The notes under the pieces were generated by a model that had not been told where the DNA came from, did no database searches, and saw nothing but the letters and a program-made list of their open reading frames with translations. Of a DNA stretch of 64,000 nucleotides, positions 8,291 to 17,430 are shown one piece after another. Made by a program: the position numbers and the translations under genes. Positions within the stretch are counted from its first letter, which is position 1. Each line of letters begins with the position of its first letter. Origin of the DNA: Pseudoselenomonas ruminantium (GTDB lineage: Bacteria > Bacillota > Negativicutes > Selenomonadales > Selenomonadaceae); assembly GCA_015058625.1 (NCBI GenBank), contig SVCA01000002.1, positions 62,001-126,000 of the forward strand. The letters are read 5' to 3'.

Positions 8291-9073
8291 GTATAGAGGC
8301 ATCGAAAGCTTGCAACATTTTGCCAAACGGCAAGATGTACCATATATTATGTTGACTAAAACGAATCATGATGTTGTAGAAAAGTGTGTTAGAGAATGGA
8401 AGCCAGACTTGATAGTTGTTTCTTCTATGTCACAACTTTTGCGTCGTTCTATCTTTGATATCCCTCCTTGGGAACTATCAATATTCATTCTGCAAAATTA
8501 CCGGTTTATCGTGGCCCAAATCCTAAATTATGGATGTATTACGATATGGAATTGAATCCTGCAGTTACGGTTCATTATATTGATGACGGTGAGGATACTG
8601 GGGATATTATAGAGCAAGAGTTATTTCCCATTCCTATAGGTACGACGATGGCAGAGTATTTGTCAAGGGAATACGAATTGGCCTTAACCTTACTAAACAA
8701 GGCTATTGAAAGATTGAGACGTGGCAAGGTAAAAGGAGTTAAACAGCCAAAAGAAAGTCCAACAGTTCGAGCAAGGAATATTACTGCAGAAGAGGCTGGC
8801 GATTTTATTCCTTGGGACAAATGGAGCGTTGAGCATGTGTGACATTTTTTGCGAGGTGAGGGTGATAGCTATCCGTTTATCTGTCAGCCCAATGGGGGAT
8901 ATAAAGGACAGTTATGGCAGTATGTGAACTATAAAAAGAAAGAGGAAATACATACTGCTGGGGAAATATATCAGGAAGCAAAAAGATATTATTTAGCTTG
9001 TAACGATGGATGCATAGAATTGGAAATAAAGTTCTCTGCCAGAAGAAATATAAAATTAATTTTCAAATTGTAA
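8283..9073 (+). pseudogene. Decayed formyltransferase (sugar-N-formyltransferase-like)
   Basis: Three pieces of one formyltransferase. The 5' part (FHKYRGIESLQHFAKRQDV... to SIFDIPP) is in one frame. At about 8468 the frame shifts by one base to LGTINIHSAKLPVYRGPNP, which contains the catalytic Asn-x-His of the fold and is followed by VHYIDDGEDTGDII with the catalytic Asp. At 8840-8842 an in-frame TGA replaces what is usually Trp (EHV-stop-HFLRGEGD), and the C-terminal domain continues to 9073. The N-terminal part is missing because a deletion joined the gene to the flippase fragment. In surface-polysaccharide loci such enzymes formylate amino sugars from 10-formyl-THF; the substrate here is unknown. 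Confidence 0.75.
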
Positions 9074-9137
9074 TAGGATATTGAGGAAAAAATCGACGGA
9101 GCAAATTGCCCCGTTAGAAGTAGACTCCTATAAAACA

Positions 9138-9962
9138 TTATCTTAATTTCGTTTCTTGTTCGCGCTCAATTTGCTTGACGCTTTTTTCTGGTGTGGGCAG
9201 GTCTTCTGGCATGGTGCCGCCTAGATTTTTGATAGTTTGACGAACGGCTTTGCCAACTTCGTAATGCGTTTGGTTGGCAGCATCTTTCCCTTTTATGTTA
9301 TCCCGCCGTAGTTTTTCGTCGGTTTGGGTGGCACGGAAGAGATTGGCGGCCAATTCAGTGCTTCCCATGTGGTCGAGTATCTTTTGACTCTTTTTCAGTC
9401 CTTTGCGGGTGTGGATATCCTTGGCTGTCAGGCCGCCATAAAGTCCCATATAACCATGATTCTGGAAAATGGCGTATTCTTTGCCTTGGTTAACCCCAGC
9501 ATTATGGGCGGCTTCGGCTAAAGATTTGTTGTGTTCAATGATTTGGGCGCGGATTGCAATACGCTTCTGGTCTTCAGACAGTTCAGTGTAGTTTTCGATG
9601 AGTTCTTGCTGACGAGTTTTTACGGCGAAATAGGTTTGGGCTAGAGCAACAGCTTGCTTGCGAGGGTCACCATTCATGGCAATAAGATAGCAGGCATAGC
9701 GGGAAAGGTGGTAGTCATCTATTGACTTGGCAGCTACACCGGCAGTTACCATTTTACTGACGTCGGCAAAATGGTCAGAGACCTTACCGTTACTGGATTT
9801 ACAGGCTTGTTTTGCTTTTTGAATAATTGCTTCAAAGTTTTGCCACTTCTTGTATTGCAAAGGAAGCATTAATTCTCTGGCTGTCCAATATTCTTGTCCA
9901 TATTCGTTGATATGTTTGATGCTCTCAAAAAGGGATTCATTGATTTTTTCGATGTCCGTCAT
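9138..9962 (-). CDS. dinD: DinD-like DNA-damage-inducible protein
   Basis: A 274-residue protein matching DinD along its length: an N-terminal BRO/KilA-like domain with EYWTARELMLPLQYKKWQNFE and FADVSKMV, then DDYHLSRYACYLIAMNGDPRK, followed by a helical C-terminal part (GYMGLYGGLTAKDIHTRKGL, MGSTELAANLFRATQTDEKL). E. coli DinD is SOS-induced and affects RecA filament function. It is read against all neighbouring polysaccharide genes and is flanked by gene remnants on both sides, so it probably arrived with a rearrangement. I see no clear LexA box of the GAAC-N4-GTTC type upstream. Confidence 0.8.
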   Translation of the reverse strand: MTDIEKINESLFESIKHINEYGQEYWTARELMLPLQYKKWQNFEAIIQKAKQACKSSNGKVSDHFADVSKMVTAGVAAKSIDDYHLSRYACYLIAMNGDPRKQAVALAQTYFAVKTRQQELIENYTELSEDQKRIAIRAQIIEHNKSLAEAAHNAGVNQGKEYAIFQNHGYMGLYGGLTAKDIHTRKGLKKSQKILDHMGSTELAANLFRATQTDEKLRRDNIKGKDAANQTHYEVGKAVRQTIKNLGGTMPEDLPTPEKSVKQIEREQETKLR

Positions 9963-10138
9963 GATGGTTCGTCCTTTCCGTCACATTATAATGTTTTTAT
10001 AGTTATATTTTAACACTAATGAATATAAAATCATAGTATTTAATAACTTGTTTTGTATTTGTTTTTATAAGAAAGGGAGAATCAAATTGTCAGTAGTACA
10101 GAAAGTGCAATGGCGGAATTTTTTATGAGAGTAAAAAT

Positions 10139-10267
10139 ATGAGCCATGTAGGCGAAATTCTCAATGATGGATATGTGGAAGAGCATGTAATCAGTTTGCT
10201 CATGCGTGCATGGCTGAAGGATGAGGGGAGGGATTATATCGTGACGGCGATTAAGGATTTTATTTAA
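10139..10267 (+). pseudogene. 3' remnant of a second WbpE-like aminotransferase
   Basis: 43 in-frame codons ending in TAA read MSHVGEILNDGYVEEHVISL, continuing LMRAWLKDEGRDYIV. The true aminotransferase at 6045-7139 ends MSHVGEIPNAEYVAEHVISL and then PMSAWLKDEDMDYIV, so this is its C-terminus at clear but imperfect identity. No other part of the gene is present. It marks a former second copy of the sugar block, or a recombination end-point, just upstream of the intact flippase. The 9963-10138 stretch before it is AT-rich and holds nothing else that I recognise. Confidence 0.75.
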
Positions 10268-10337
10268 AGGAATAAAATTTGACTGAGCGAAGAATAGGAA
10301 GGCTATGCTTAGGCAATTTATGAAAGTTGAATGATAT

Positions 10338-11642
10338 ATGAATAATAAATTTAGGATGTTAGCTACTAATGTGCGAACAGGTTTTCAGGACAAGACTTTG
10401 TTGAAAGCATTTTCGAAATTAGCAACGGGGACAGCAACTGCTCAAATAATAGGGATGTTATCTATTCCTATTTTAACTAGATTGTATTCCGTAGAAGCGT
10501 ATGGGATACAAGCTGTTTATAATTCACTTGTCAGTGTGATAGCGACATTTGTTGCAGGAAAATATGAAATGGCCATAGTTTTACCGAAAAAAAGATTAGA
10601 TAGTTTATGTTTGGTATATATATCTTTAATAATCTCTTTTTGTGGGTGCAGCATAATAGGTGTGATTATGTTAGTAGCTAAGGAAGAACTTGCCATATTG
10701 CTTAATTTAGTCGAGTTAAAAGATTGGTTGTTATGGTTACCAATTACGATATTATTTAATATGACGTATACAATAGTATACAATTTTATGAATCGTGAAA
10801 AGCACTATAAAATTATGGCTATAGCTGGGATAATGATGAGCCTAGTTAATTTGTTTATAGCAGTGTTATATGCATTGTTATATCCAAATGATAATAAGGG
10901 GTTGTTATATTCGTTGACATTCAGTCAGTTAGTGCCGACTATATGGATGATATTTATTAGGCGAGATTTTATTCAAATATGTACTTTAGTAAAAATTAAA
11001 GAACAGGCATTAAAATATTTGGATTTTCCTAAATACTTAATTATAGGACAAACCGTAAATAGTTTTTCTTTGCAGCTCCCCATATTGCTGCTGTCAAAAT
11101 TGGCTACACCAGAAGCAACAGGATTGTTTTCGATGGCCAATAGGGCGTTAGGTATACCATCAAGGTTAATAGGAGCATCAGTGCAAAATGTGTATTTAAA
11201 AGAAGCAAATGATGAATATTTGACAAATGGTAGATGTATAAAGACATATATAAACAGCTTTATTATATTATCATGTGCTAGTGTAATACTCTTTGGCATT
11301 ATTTTATTTATTTCCCCAGTGATTATACCGGTAGTATTAGGGGAGGGATGGTGCGGAACAGTTTTGTACTGTCAATGTTTGTCTTTTGTTTTTGCCTTGC
11401 AACTAATTTATTCACCTTTGTCGTGTACATCTAGAATAGCTGGAAAACAGCGAGTGGATATGATGTTCCAATTTTTTAGAGTGGGGTTGGTGTTCCTAAT
11501 GATGATTGGCGTATACCATTTATTTGAAACCGATATTAGCTTAATTGCTGGTTACGGAATGGCAATGTTTTTCCTGTATAGCTTGGGGTTGTATTTTTCA
11601 TATACTTGGTCAAAAGGCGAAAAGGTAGGAGGTGTTTTGTAG
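10338..11642 (+). CDS. Polysaccharide flippase (MOP/Wzx family)
   Basis: A 434-residue integral membrane protein with about 12-14 hydrophobic helices. The start LLKAFSKLATGTATAQIIGMLSIPILTRLYS and the EMAIVLPKK loop after the second helix are typical for Wzx-type lipid-linked oligosaccharide flippases. It would move undecaprenyl-PP-linked repeat units across the inner membrane. It is complete, and a paralogous fragment lies at 7946-8290. The codon composition is noticeably AT-rich (many ATA, TTA, AGA codons) compared with the wbp block, which suggests separate acquisition together with the following ATP-grasp gene. Confidence 0.85.
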   Translation: MNNKFRMLATNVRTGFQDKTLLKAFSKLATGTATAQIIGMLSIPILTRLYSVEAYGIQAVYNSLVSVIATFVAGKYEMAIVLPKKRLDSLCLVYISLIISFCGCSIIGVIMLVAKEELAILLNLVELKDWLLWLPITILFNMTYTIVYNFMNREKHYKIMAIAGIMMSLVNLFIAVLYALLYPNDNKGLLYSLTFSQLVPTIWMIFIRRDFIQICTLVKIKEQALKYLDFPKYLIIGQTVNSFSLQLPILLLSKLATPEATGLFSMANRALGIPSRLIGASVQNVYLKEANDEYLTNGRCIKTYINSFIILSCASVILFGIILFISPVIIPVVLGEGWCGTVLYCQCLSFVFALQLIYSPLSCTSRIAGKQRVDMMFQFFRVGLVFLMMIGVYHLFETDISLIAGYGMAMFFLYSLGLYFSYTWSKGEKVGGVL

Positions 11643-12694
11643 TGATTTACGAACCAGAAAAAGAATACTATATAATGACTCCTGGTTTGATGCAGTCGCG
11701 GTCGATTGCGTATCTGTTAAAATCAATGGGTATAAAAACTATTGCGGTTGTTGATGATGATAATATTGTAAGAAAACATTTTTTTTACGAATATTATAGT
11801 GATTATATTAATATAAATGATTTATATAAAAAAATTAAAGGGCAGAAGGAAGTCAGAAACATAATACCTACAGGTGCGGCATCAACAAAGAAACTTTTGT
11901 TGAAGTGGAATGTAAGATTAGGGAGTGTAGTTGCCACAAAAGAAAATTTGCTGGTATTTGATAAATCCTCTTTTTTGGATCGAGCTGAGACAGGGGGGAT
12001 AAAAATTCCGAAAACATGGACTTCTGTGGAAGACATACCTGATAATTCATATCCTATATTTTATAAGCAAGGGGTAGAACTGGGGGGAGGAACAAGAGGG
12101 GTTGCTTATACGAAAGATGATATTCCTTTAGAAGATAATTTGATTTATCAAGAATATATTGATAGTAAAGGAACGTACGGGGTGGGTTTTTTAGCGAAAG
12201 AAGGTCGGATAATAACATACCATGCTCATTGGGAAAAAGAGAGTTATCCCCAGTCTGGCGGTTCGGCAGTACTTATAGAAATAATCAAAGATCAAAAATT
12301 AATTAAGGCTACAGAAAAATTAATTTCAGTTTTTGCCTTTTCTGGGTGGGGATTGGCTGAGTGGAAATATAATCCTAGAATAAATGATTACGTTTTAATG
12401 GAAATAAATGCAAAGTTTTGGGCATCATGTGAATTTGCATTTAGGAATGATAGATGTTTTTTAAAAGAATTGTTTGGATGTAATAAAAATGATGAATATA
12501 TAGACAAAATGTGTTTTATGGAACTGGCATTTGAACGTGGTTGGATGTTTATGGTTCGCAATATTTTGGCAATAATACAATCAAAAAAGATACTAAGATG
12601 TTTTAGTATAAAAGAAGTTTTGTTTTCTTTTGTGCCACATTTTTTTAGGCCAATAATAAAGAAGACATATAATATATTTGTGAAGCGGAGTTAA
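11642..12694 (+). CDS. ATP-grasp enzyme of the polysaccharide locus
   Basis: 350 residues from a GTG at 11642, which overlaps the flippase TAG by one base and has AGGAGG about 10 nt upstream. The N-terminus (MTPGLMQSRSIAYLLKSMGI) is a Rossmann-like pre-ATP domain. The ATP-grasp core is seen as YPIFYKQGVELGGGTRGV, IYQEYID, GLAEWKYNP and the metal-ligand region YVLMEINAKFWAS. Such enzymes ligate a carboxylate to an amine, and in surface-glycan loci they are thought to add amino acids or similar groups to a sugar. The actual substrate cannot be read. It shares the AT-rich composition of the flippase gene. Confidence 0.75.
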   Translation: MIYEPEKEYYIMTPGLMQSRSIAYLLKSMGIKTIAVVDDDNIVRKHFFYEYYSDYININDLYKKIKGQKEVRNIIPTGAASTKKLLLKWNVRLGSVVATKENLLVFDKSSFLDRAETGGIKIPKTWTSVEDIPDNSYPIFYKQGVELGGGTRGVAYTKDDIPLEDNLIYQEYIDSKGTYGVGFLAKEGRIITYHAHWEKESYPQSGGSAVLIEIIKDQKLIKATEKLISVFAFSGWGLAEWKYNPRINDYVLMEINAKFWASCEFAFRNDRCFLKELFGCNKNDEYIDKMCFMELAFERGWMFMVRNILAIIQSKKILRCFSIKEVLFSFVPHFFRPIIKKTYNIFVKRS

Positions 12695-12701
12695 TAAATA
12701 T

Positions 12702-14075
12702 ATGATTGTAGTACATTGTAATAAAAACTTGTGCCGTGAGCGAGAATACATTTTTGATTGTATATTCCATGATTTTTGGCAGGTGGATTATGAAATAAAA
12801 TACGAAAAACGGACGGACATAGAGATAGAGTTTGCTGATAAGCGGTTATATGTTGCAGACACTTTTTTGCAAATGCGGGAAGACGCCTGGCTGACTTTTG
12901 CAACACTTCCTCAGCAGCCATTGACGCACGTAATGGTGCCGGAAGAATATGGTGCTTGTGTTACGAATCGGGACTTGCCGGTAATCTATGGTGGTTCTAG
13001 TGCGAAGTTGTTCGCACCGGATGATAGGCATTGTACACTAGATATTTTCGGTTCGGCGCTGTTCATGCTTACCCGCTACGAAGAAGTAGTGAAAAAAGAG
13101 CGGGATGCATTGGATAGATTTTCAGCTATGGACTCATTGGCATATCAGGAAGGTTTCTTGGAGCGGCCTATTATCAATGAGTATTTGGAAATTCTGTGGC
13201 ACTGGCTAAGTAGGCATATCCAAGGCTTAAAACGAAAAGACAGGCAGTTTTACATTATGCCTACTCATGATGTGGATAATCCCTTTTGGAGTTGGTCTGT
13301 GGGTTGGCCTCATCGAGTGCGGGTCCTAGCAGGCGATATCTTGAAACGTCGGGATATTGTATCGCTCAAAGAACATCTAGGCTATATCGCTAACGCTGTC
13401 AGTGGAAATTTTACGGCCGATCCCAATAATACCTTTGACATGATTATGGATATCAGTGAGGCCCATGGATTGACCAGTCATTTTTACTTTATGACGGCAC
13501 AGGGCCGGGATGAGAAGGACGGCAACTACGACATTATGCATCCAGAGATGGTGAAACTTGCGCGCAGAATGCTGGATCGGGGACACAAAATCGGCATCCA
13601 TCCCGGCTTTGGCAGTAAGGATACGGCAAAGCTTATCAAGACTGATGCCGACAAGTTGCGCCAGATGACAATAGCAGAAAGACTTCCTGTGGAAAGTTTT
13701 GGTGGAAGACAGCATTTTTTGCATTGGAGTGCACCAGCTACCTGGCAGTATTACGAAGAAGCAGGAATAACCTATGATACCACATTAAGCTATGCCGACC
13801 ATATTGGTTTTCGTTGCGGGATTTGCTATGACTATCCTGTTTACAATGTGGTGACCCACGAGCGGTATAAGTTAAGGGAATACCCGTTGGAAGTTATGGA
13901 GTGTAGTGGTCTTGAAGAGCAATATATGAACCTTAATCATGAGGAAATGTTATACAGATGCAGAAGGTTAAAGGAAAAAACAGAGAAATATAAAGGGACA
14001 TTTGTTATTTTGTGGCACAATACTAGTTTTATGAATCAGAAAGATATGGGATTGTATAAGGAGATATTAAAGTGA
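12702..14075 (+). CDS. Polysaccharide deacetylase family protein
   Basis: 457 residues. The N-terminal ~170 residues form an uncharacterised leader domain often found in this subfamily; the C-terminal NodB-like domain begins with MPTHDVDNPFWSW (catalytic and metal Asp pair) and contains HKIGIHPGFGS (metal His-x3-His-type region), a conserved FGGRQHFLHW and ILWHN near the end. This is a CE4-type metal-dependent N-deacetylase that removes acetyl groups from N-acetylhexosamines. There is no signal peptide, so it would act in the cytoplasm on a nucleotide- or lipid-linked sugar. Its stop overlaps the next start (GTGA). Confidence 0.75.
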   Translation: MIVVHCNKNLCREREYIFDCIFHDFWQVDYEIKYEKRTDIEIEFADKRLYVADTFLQMREDAWLTFATLPQQPLTHVMVPEEYGACVTNRDLPVIYGGSSAKLFAPDDRHCTLDIFGSALFMLTRYEEVVKKERDALDRFSAMDSLAYQEGFLERPIINEYLEILWHWLSRHIQGLKRKDRQFYIMPTHDVDNPFWSWSVGWPHRVRVLAGDILKRRDIVSLKEHLGYIANAVSGNFTADPNNTFDMIMDISEAHGLTSHFYFMTAQGRDEKDGNYDIMHPEMVKLARRMLDRGHKIGIHPGFGSKDTAKLIKTDADKLRQMTIAERLPVESFGGRQHFLHWSAPATWQYYEEAGITYDTTLSYADHIGFRCGICYDYPVYNVVTHERYKLREYPLEVMECSGLEEQYMNLNHEEMLYRCRRLKEKTEKYKGTFVILWHNTSFMNQKDMGLYKEILK

Positions 14076-15988
14076 ACAAATTAACCTATGTACGCGGGGG
14101 GGGGACATTACTCTTAGCCGTTTGCGTTTTTTCCTTATTAACGATATGTATTTACAATATCCGATATGATAAATTGAAATCTGTGGATGGTTTGAATGAT
14201 AAACAGATTTATGCTGCGGCAGTATCTCCAAATGGCAGGCATATAATACAGAGTGTGGTAACCCATCAGGGGGGCGTGGAGTTATATAAGGATGGGGAAC
14301 GATTTACAAATAATTTATATGGATTAGAGTACAGTCCGATAATAGGAGATAATGGCGATGTAGCGTATCTTATGGTGGATAAATCCTATGCTAGCTCAAA
14401 GTTGCTTTACAATAATGATAAAATTTTTGAGAAAAATACTTTGTGTGGTAATTTGCGTTTGCTGAAAAGTCACATTTTGGGGGATATGCTTATCTTTTCA
14501 TCATTTGATAAGAAAAAAGAAGTAGTAACTTTATATAAATATAGAAGAATATTATTCACAGGAAAGCTGGAGCCAATATGTTCATTTGAAAAATCGGTTA
14601 TAGAAGATATTAGAGTTTTACCGGATAATCATATAGCGGCTTTAGTAGAAGACTATAGTGATGGCCGTAGATGGAAGCTTTTTGATATCGATATATCTAA
14701 AAATGAAGTGCATTTACAGCTCGAAGGAAAAGAACGGTTGTTCTTTACTAATGATGATAAAAGTGAGCTTGTTGTTGATAAGGTGGATTTGGAATCAAGT
14801 GTCAACAGTGCGTATTTATTTAACAGTTGGTATTACTTATATCGTTATCATATAAGAGAACCTTTTTCCTACGGGAATGATTTTGCTGGGATGTTATCTT
14901 GGATTGAATCTTATAGAGTCGATGGATTACTAAATCTCTACAAAAAAACAAATGATGATGAATTGACAGAAAAATTAAGATTGATAGCAGGCAATATCCT
15001 GAATGCTAGAAATAAAAACATAGGAATGCCACAAGATAAATATAATCAAGATTTTTTGTGGTCATCACGGAAATATTCATTGCATGATGAACCACTTTGC
15101 CTGATGGTAAATCAATGCGTAATAATGGATGCGTTGTTGCGTGTAGCTAATTCGGGAATATTAAAAGAGGATATGGAATTGGAAATACGGGATAATGCTG
15201 AGCGTATGTTTCAGTATTACGAAGAATATTATGATGGGAGAGGACATTATCATTTCCCTAAAGGAAGTCCGTTTTGGGCTGATGGAGTGCAACTTCCTTG
15301 GAATCAGCAAAATGTGATGACGAATGTTTGTTTAGAGTTATGGATTGCCTCTGGTGATGATAAATATTTACAACGTGCTAAGGCGCTTATGATGGCTTTT
15401 TTATCAGAAGTAAAAAATCATGAAAGTAAGGTTTATTGGAATTATTGGCCTGATGGATTCTATAAAGGATGGAATAAGGACGAAAATATCAGTGTTAATA
15501 CCCCCGAGTATAAGGCATCATCGATAGACGATAGAGCAGAAGATATTTCGCATGCTGCAATTAATGCAGATACAATGGTGCGGTTTTCTGAAGTCTTTAA
15601 TCCTAATGATAGTTCCTGGAAGAATAAAATAGAAGAAAATATGAATGAATGGTGTAAGGATAATGGATTTACGGCTACAATTAGTGGGGAAAAAGAGGCA
15701 TCTATGTTAAATGTTCCTAGCGGGAAATGGGCAAAATTTTATAATCCAAAACTATCGCACTATGTATGTTTGGGGCCACAAAATGTCGGAGTGGATTATA
15801 ACCTTATGTCTTATTGCGCCATTTCATCAGAGTATTATCAAAGAGGAAAATCATATTCGCCTTTGCGACTTGAAAAGTATGCCTATAGAGGTGATGGGAA
15901 ATGGTGTTTGAAAAATAAAATAGAACTTAGTGAATCACAGATTAAGGATTATGTAAAGAGTAGTTATAGTAATTGCGATATAGAATAG
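14072..15988 (+). CDS. Membrane-anchored protein with C-terminal alpha/alpha-toroid-like domain
   Basis: 638 residues starting at GTG 14072. One hydrophobic anchor at about residues 11-29 is followed by a beta-rich segment (SPNGRHIIQSVVTHQGGVELYKDG and similar repeats, about 45-260) and by a helical C-terminal domain (about 285-620) with aromatic-rich stretches such as HYHFPKGSPFWADGVQLPWNQQ and WNYWPDGFYKGW. The second half resembles the toroid folds of C5-epimerases, polysaccharide lyases and six-hairpin glycosidases, but I cannot assign a family with certainty. It lies between a deacetylase and an MBOAT acyltransferase and so probably acts on the exported glycan. A G9 tract occupies codons 9-11. 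Confidence 0.6.
   Translation: MNKLTYVRGGGTLLLAVCVFSLLTICIYNIRYDKLKSVDGLNDKQIYAAAVSPNGRHIIQSVVTHQGGVELYKDGERFTNNLYGLEYSPIIGDNGDVAYLMVDKSYASSKLLYNNDKIFEKNTLCGNLRLLKSHILGDMLIFSSFDKKKEVVTLYKYRRILFTGKLEPICSFEKSVIEDIRVLPDNHIAALVEDYSDGRRWKLFDIDISKNEVHLQLEGKERLFFTNDDKSELVVDKVDLESSVNSAYLFNSWYYLYRYHIREPFSYGNDFAGMLSWIESYRVDGLLNLYKKTNDDELTEKLRLIAGNILNARNKNIGMPQDKYNQDFLWSSRKYSLHDEPLCLMVNQCVIMDALLRVANSGILKEDMELEIRDNAERMFQYYEEYYDGRGHYHFPKGSPFWADGVQLPWNQQNVMTNVCLELWIASGDDKYLQRAKALMMAFLSEVKNHESKVYWNYWPDGFYKGWNKDENISVNTPEYKASSIDDRAEDISHAAINADTMVRFSEVFNPNDSSWKNKIEENMNEWCKDNGFTATISGEKEASMLNVPSGKWAKFYNPKLSHYVCLGPQNVGVDYNLMSYCAISSEYYQRGKSYSPLRLEKYAYRGDGKWCLKNKIELSESQIKDYVKSSYSNCDIE
14096..14104. repeat. G9 homopolymer tract near start of the membrane-anchored gene
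   Basis: Nine G in a row, coding Gly-Gly-Gly at codons 9-11, just before the membrane anchor. Gain or loss of one base would abolish translation of the remaining ~625 codons. Confidence 0.9.
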
Positions 15989-16018
15989 ATTAAACACGGA
16001 TTGAAGGTGAGTTCCAAA

Positions 16019-17416
16019 TTGCTTTTTAACTCATGGGGATTTATTTTCGTATATCTGCCGGTAGTATTTTGCGGATATTTTGGGCTGGCAAGGTTACGAT
16101 ATGTTGAACTGGCTAGAGTTTGGTTGGCTGTGGCCTCGTTAGGTTTCTATGCTTATTGGAATGTAGCGTATGTGCCATTACTGCTCATGTCTATTGGTTG
16201 GAATTATCTTTTTGGGCAGTTAATTGCCAGAGGAAAATGGCGCAAGGGCATGTTGTTTTTTGCCATTTTGGGAAATCTGGCCTTGTTGGGCTATTACAAA
16301 TATGCGGGGTTCTTTGTGACAACGCTGAATGATGCTGCAGGTTTTGCTTATGATGTACCACAGATAATCCTGCCGTTAGGAATTTCTTTTTTCACCTTTA
16401 CGCAGACGGCATATTTGGTGGATGTGTATCGTGGGGAAACAAAAATAAAGCGGGGGGGGACGTTCTCTTCGTATCTGTTGTTTGTGACGATATTTCCCCA
16501 TTTGATTGCTGGGCCGATTATAAACTATCGGGACATGATGCCGCAGTTTTATCGTTTGCGTAACTTCGTGATTAATTATCGCAATCTGGCGTTGGGAATA
16601 GCGTTGTTTTCCATGGGGCTGTTCAAGAAGGTCTGTGTGGCGGACAAGCTCAGTCCTTGGGTGGCTGATGTATTTAGCCGGGCTTATAGTGTCGGTTTTG
16701 TGGAAGCATGGACAGGAGCACTGGCTTATACCTATCAGCTATACTTCGATTTTTCCGGTTATAGTGAAATGGCGATTGGCTTAGGGCTGATGTTTAATTT
16801 GCATTTCCCAACTAATTTCAATTCGCCTTATCAATCAAAGTCCATTATTGATTTTTGGCGGCGTTGGCATATGACATTGGGAAGCTGGGTGAAAAATTAC
16901 CTGTATATACCTATGGGCGGAAATCGCCATGGGGAGCTTTGTAAAATGCGCAACCTGTTTGTGGCAATGCTCTTAATTGGATTGTGGCATGGCGCTGGCT
17001 GGACGTTTGTGCTCTGGGGCGCGTTGCATGGTGTGTTTTTGATGATTAATCATCAGTGGCGCCACTTGGGGAGAAAGCTGCCGTCAGCGTTAGCATGGAG
17101 CATGACCTTCCTTTGTGTGGTGATTTGCTGGGTGTTTTTTCGGGCGGCTACATTTGCTGAAGGTTGGGCGATTATTGTCGCTATGTTTGGCGGCAGTGGA
17201 GCAGCGTGGAATGCATGGCATGTTTCTGCCAGTGTTCGCAAGGTGGCAGAGGTTTTGTTGGTGTTAACTATTGTCTTAGCCATCATGCCTAATCCGCAAG
17301 TTCTGTTGCAGAGATTCAGGCCGAATAAATTATGGTGGTGTGCTACGCTGGCAATGCTTATCTGGGCAATGCTGCACTTTAACCAGTATAGTGAATTCTT
17401 GTATTTTCAGTTTTGA
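16019..17416 (+). CDS. MBOAT-family O-acyltransferase (AlgI-like)
   Basis: 465 residues from TTG 16019, chosen because the product then begins LLFNSWGFIFVYLPVVF (initiator Met in place of Leu), the standard MBOAT opening, and an AAGGTGAG site sits 7 nt upstream; TTG 16001 is the alternative. About 10-12 membrane helices. Signature stretches: LPLGISFFTFTQTAYLVDVYRG, FPHLIAGPIINY, YFDFSGYSEMAIGLG, IDFWRRWHMTLGSW and LLIGLWHGAGWTFVLWG with the catalytic His of the WHG motif. AlgI-type proteins pass acetyl (or other acyl) groups across the inner membrane for O-acylation of exported polysaccharides. The next gene is a typical partner. A G8 tract lies inside. Confidence 0.9.
   Translation: MLFNSWGFIFVYLPVVFCGYFGLARLRYVELARVWLAVASLGFYAYWNVAYVPLLLMSIGWNYLFGQLIARGKWRKGMLFFAILGNLALLGYYKYAGFFVTTLNDAAGFAYDVPQIILPLGISFFTFTQTAYLVDVYRGETKIKRGGTFSSYLLFVTIFPHLIAGPIINYRDMMPQFYRLRNFVINYRNLALGIALFSMGLFKKVCVADKLSPWVADVFSRAYSVGFVEAWTGALAYTYQLYFDFSGYSEMAIGLGLMFNLHFPTNFNSPYQSKSIIDFWRRWHMTLGSWVKNYLYIPMGGNRHGELCKMRNLFVAMLLIGLWHGAGWTFVLWGALHGVFLMINHQWRHLGRKLPSALAWSMTFLCVVICWVFFRAATFAEGWAIIVAMFGGSGAAWNAWHVSASVRKVAEVLLVLTIVLAIMPNPQVLLQRFRPNKLWWCATLAMLIWAMLHFNQYSEFLYFQF
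16452..16459. repeat. G8 homopolymer tract in the MBOAT gene
   Basis: Eight G in a row coding Arg-Gly-Gly in the loop after LVDVYRGETKIK. It is the third long G/C run within this polysaccharide locus. Confidence 0.9.
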
Positions 17417-17430
17417 CGGGACGGAGAAGT

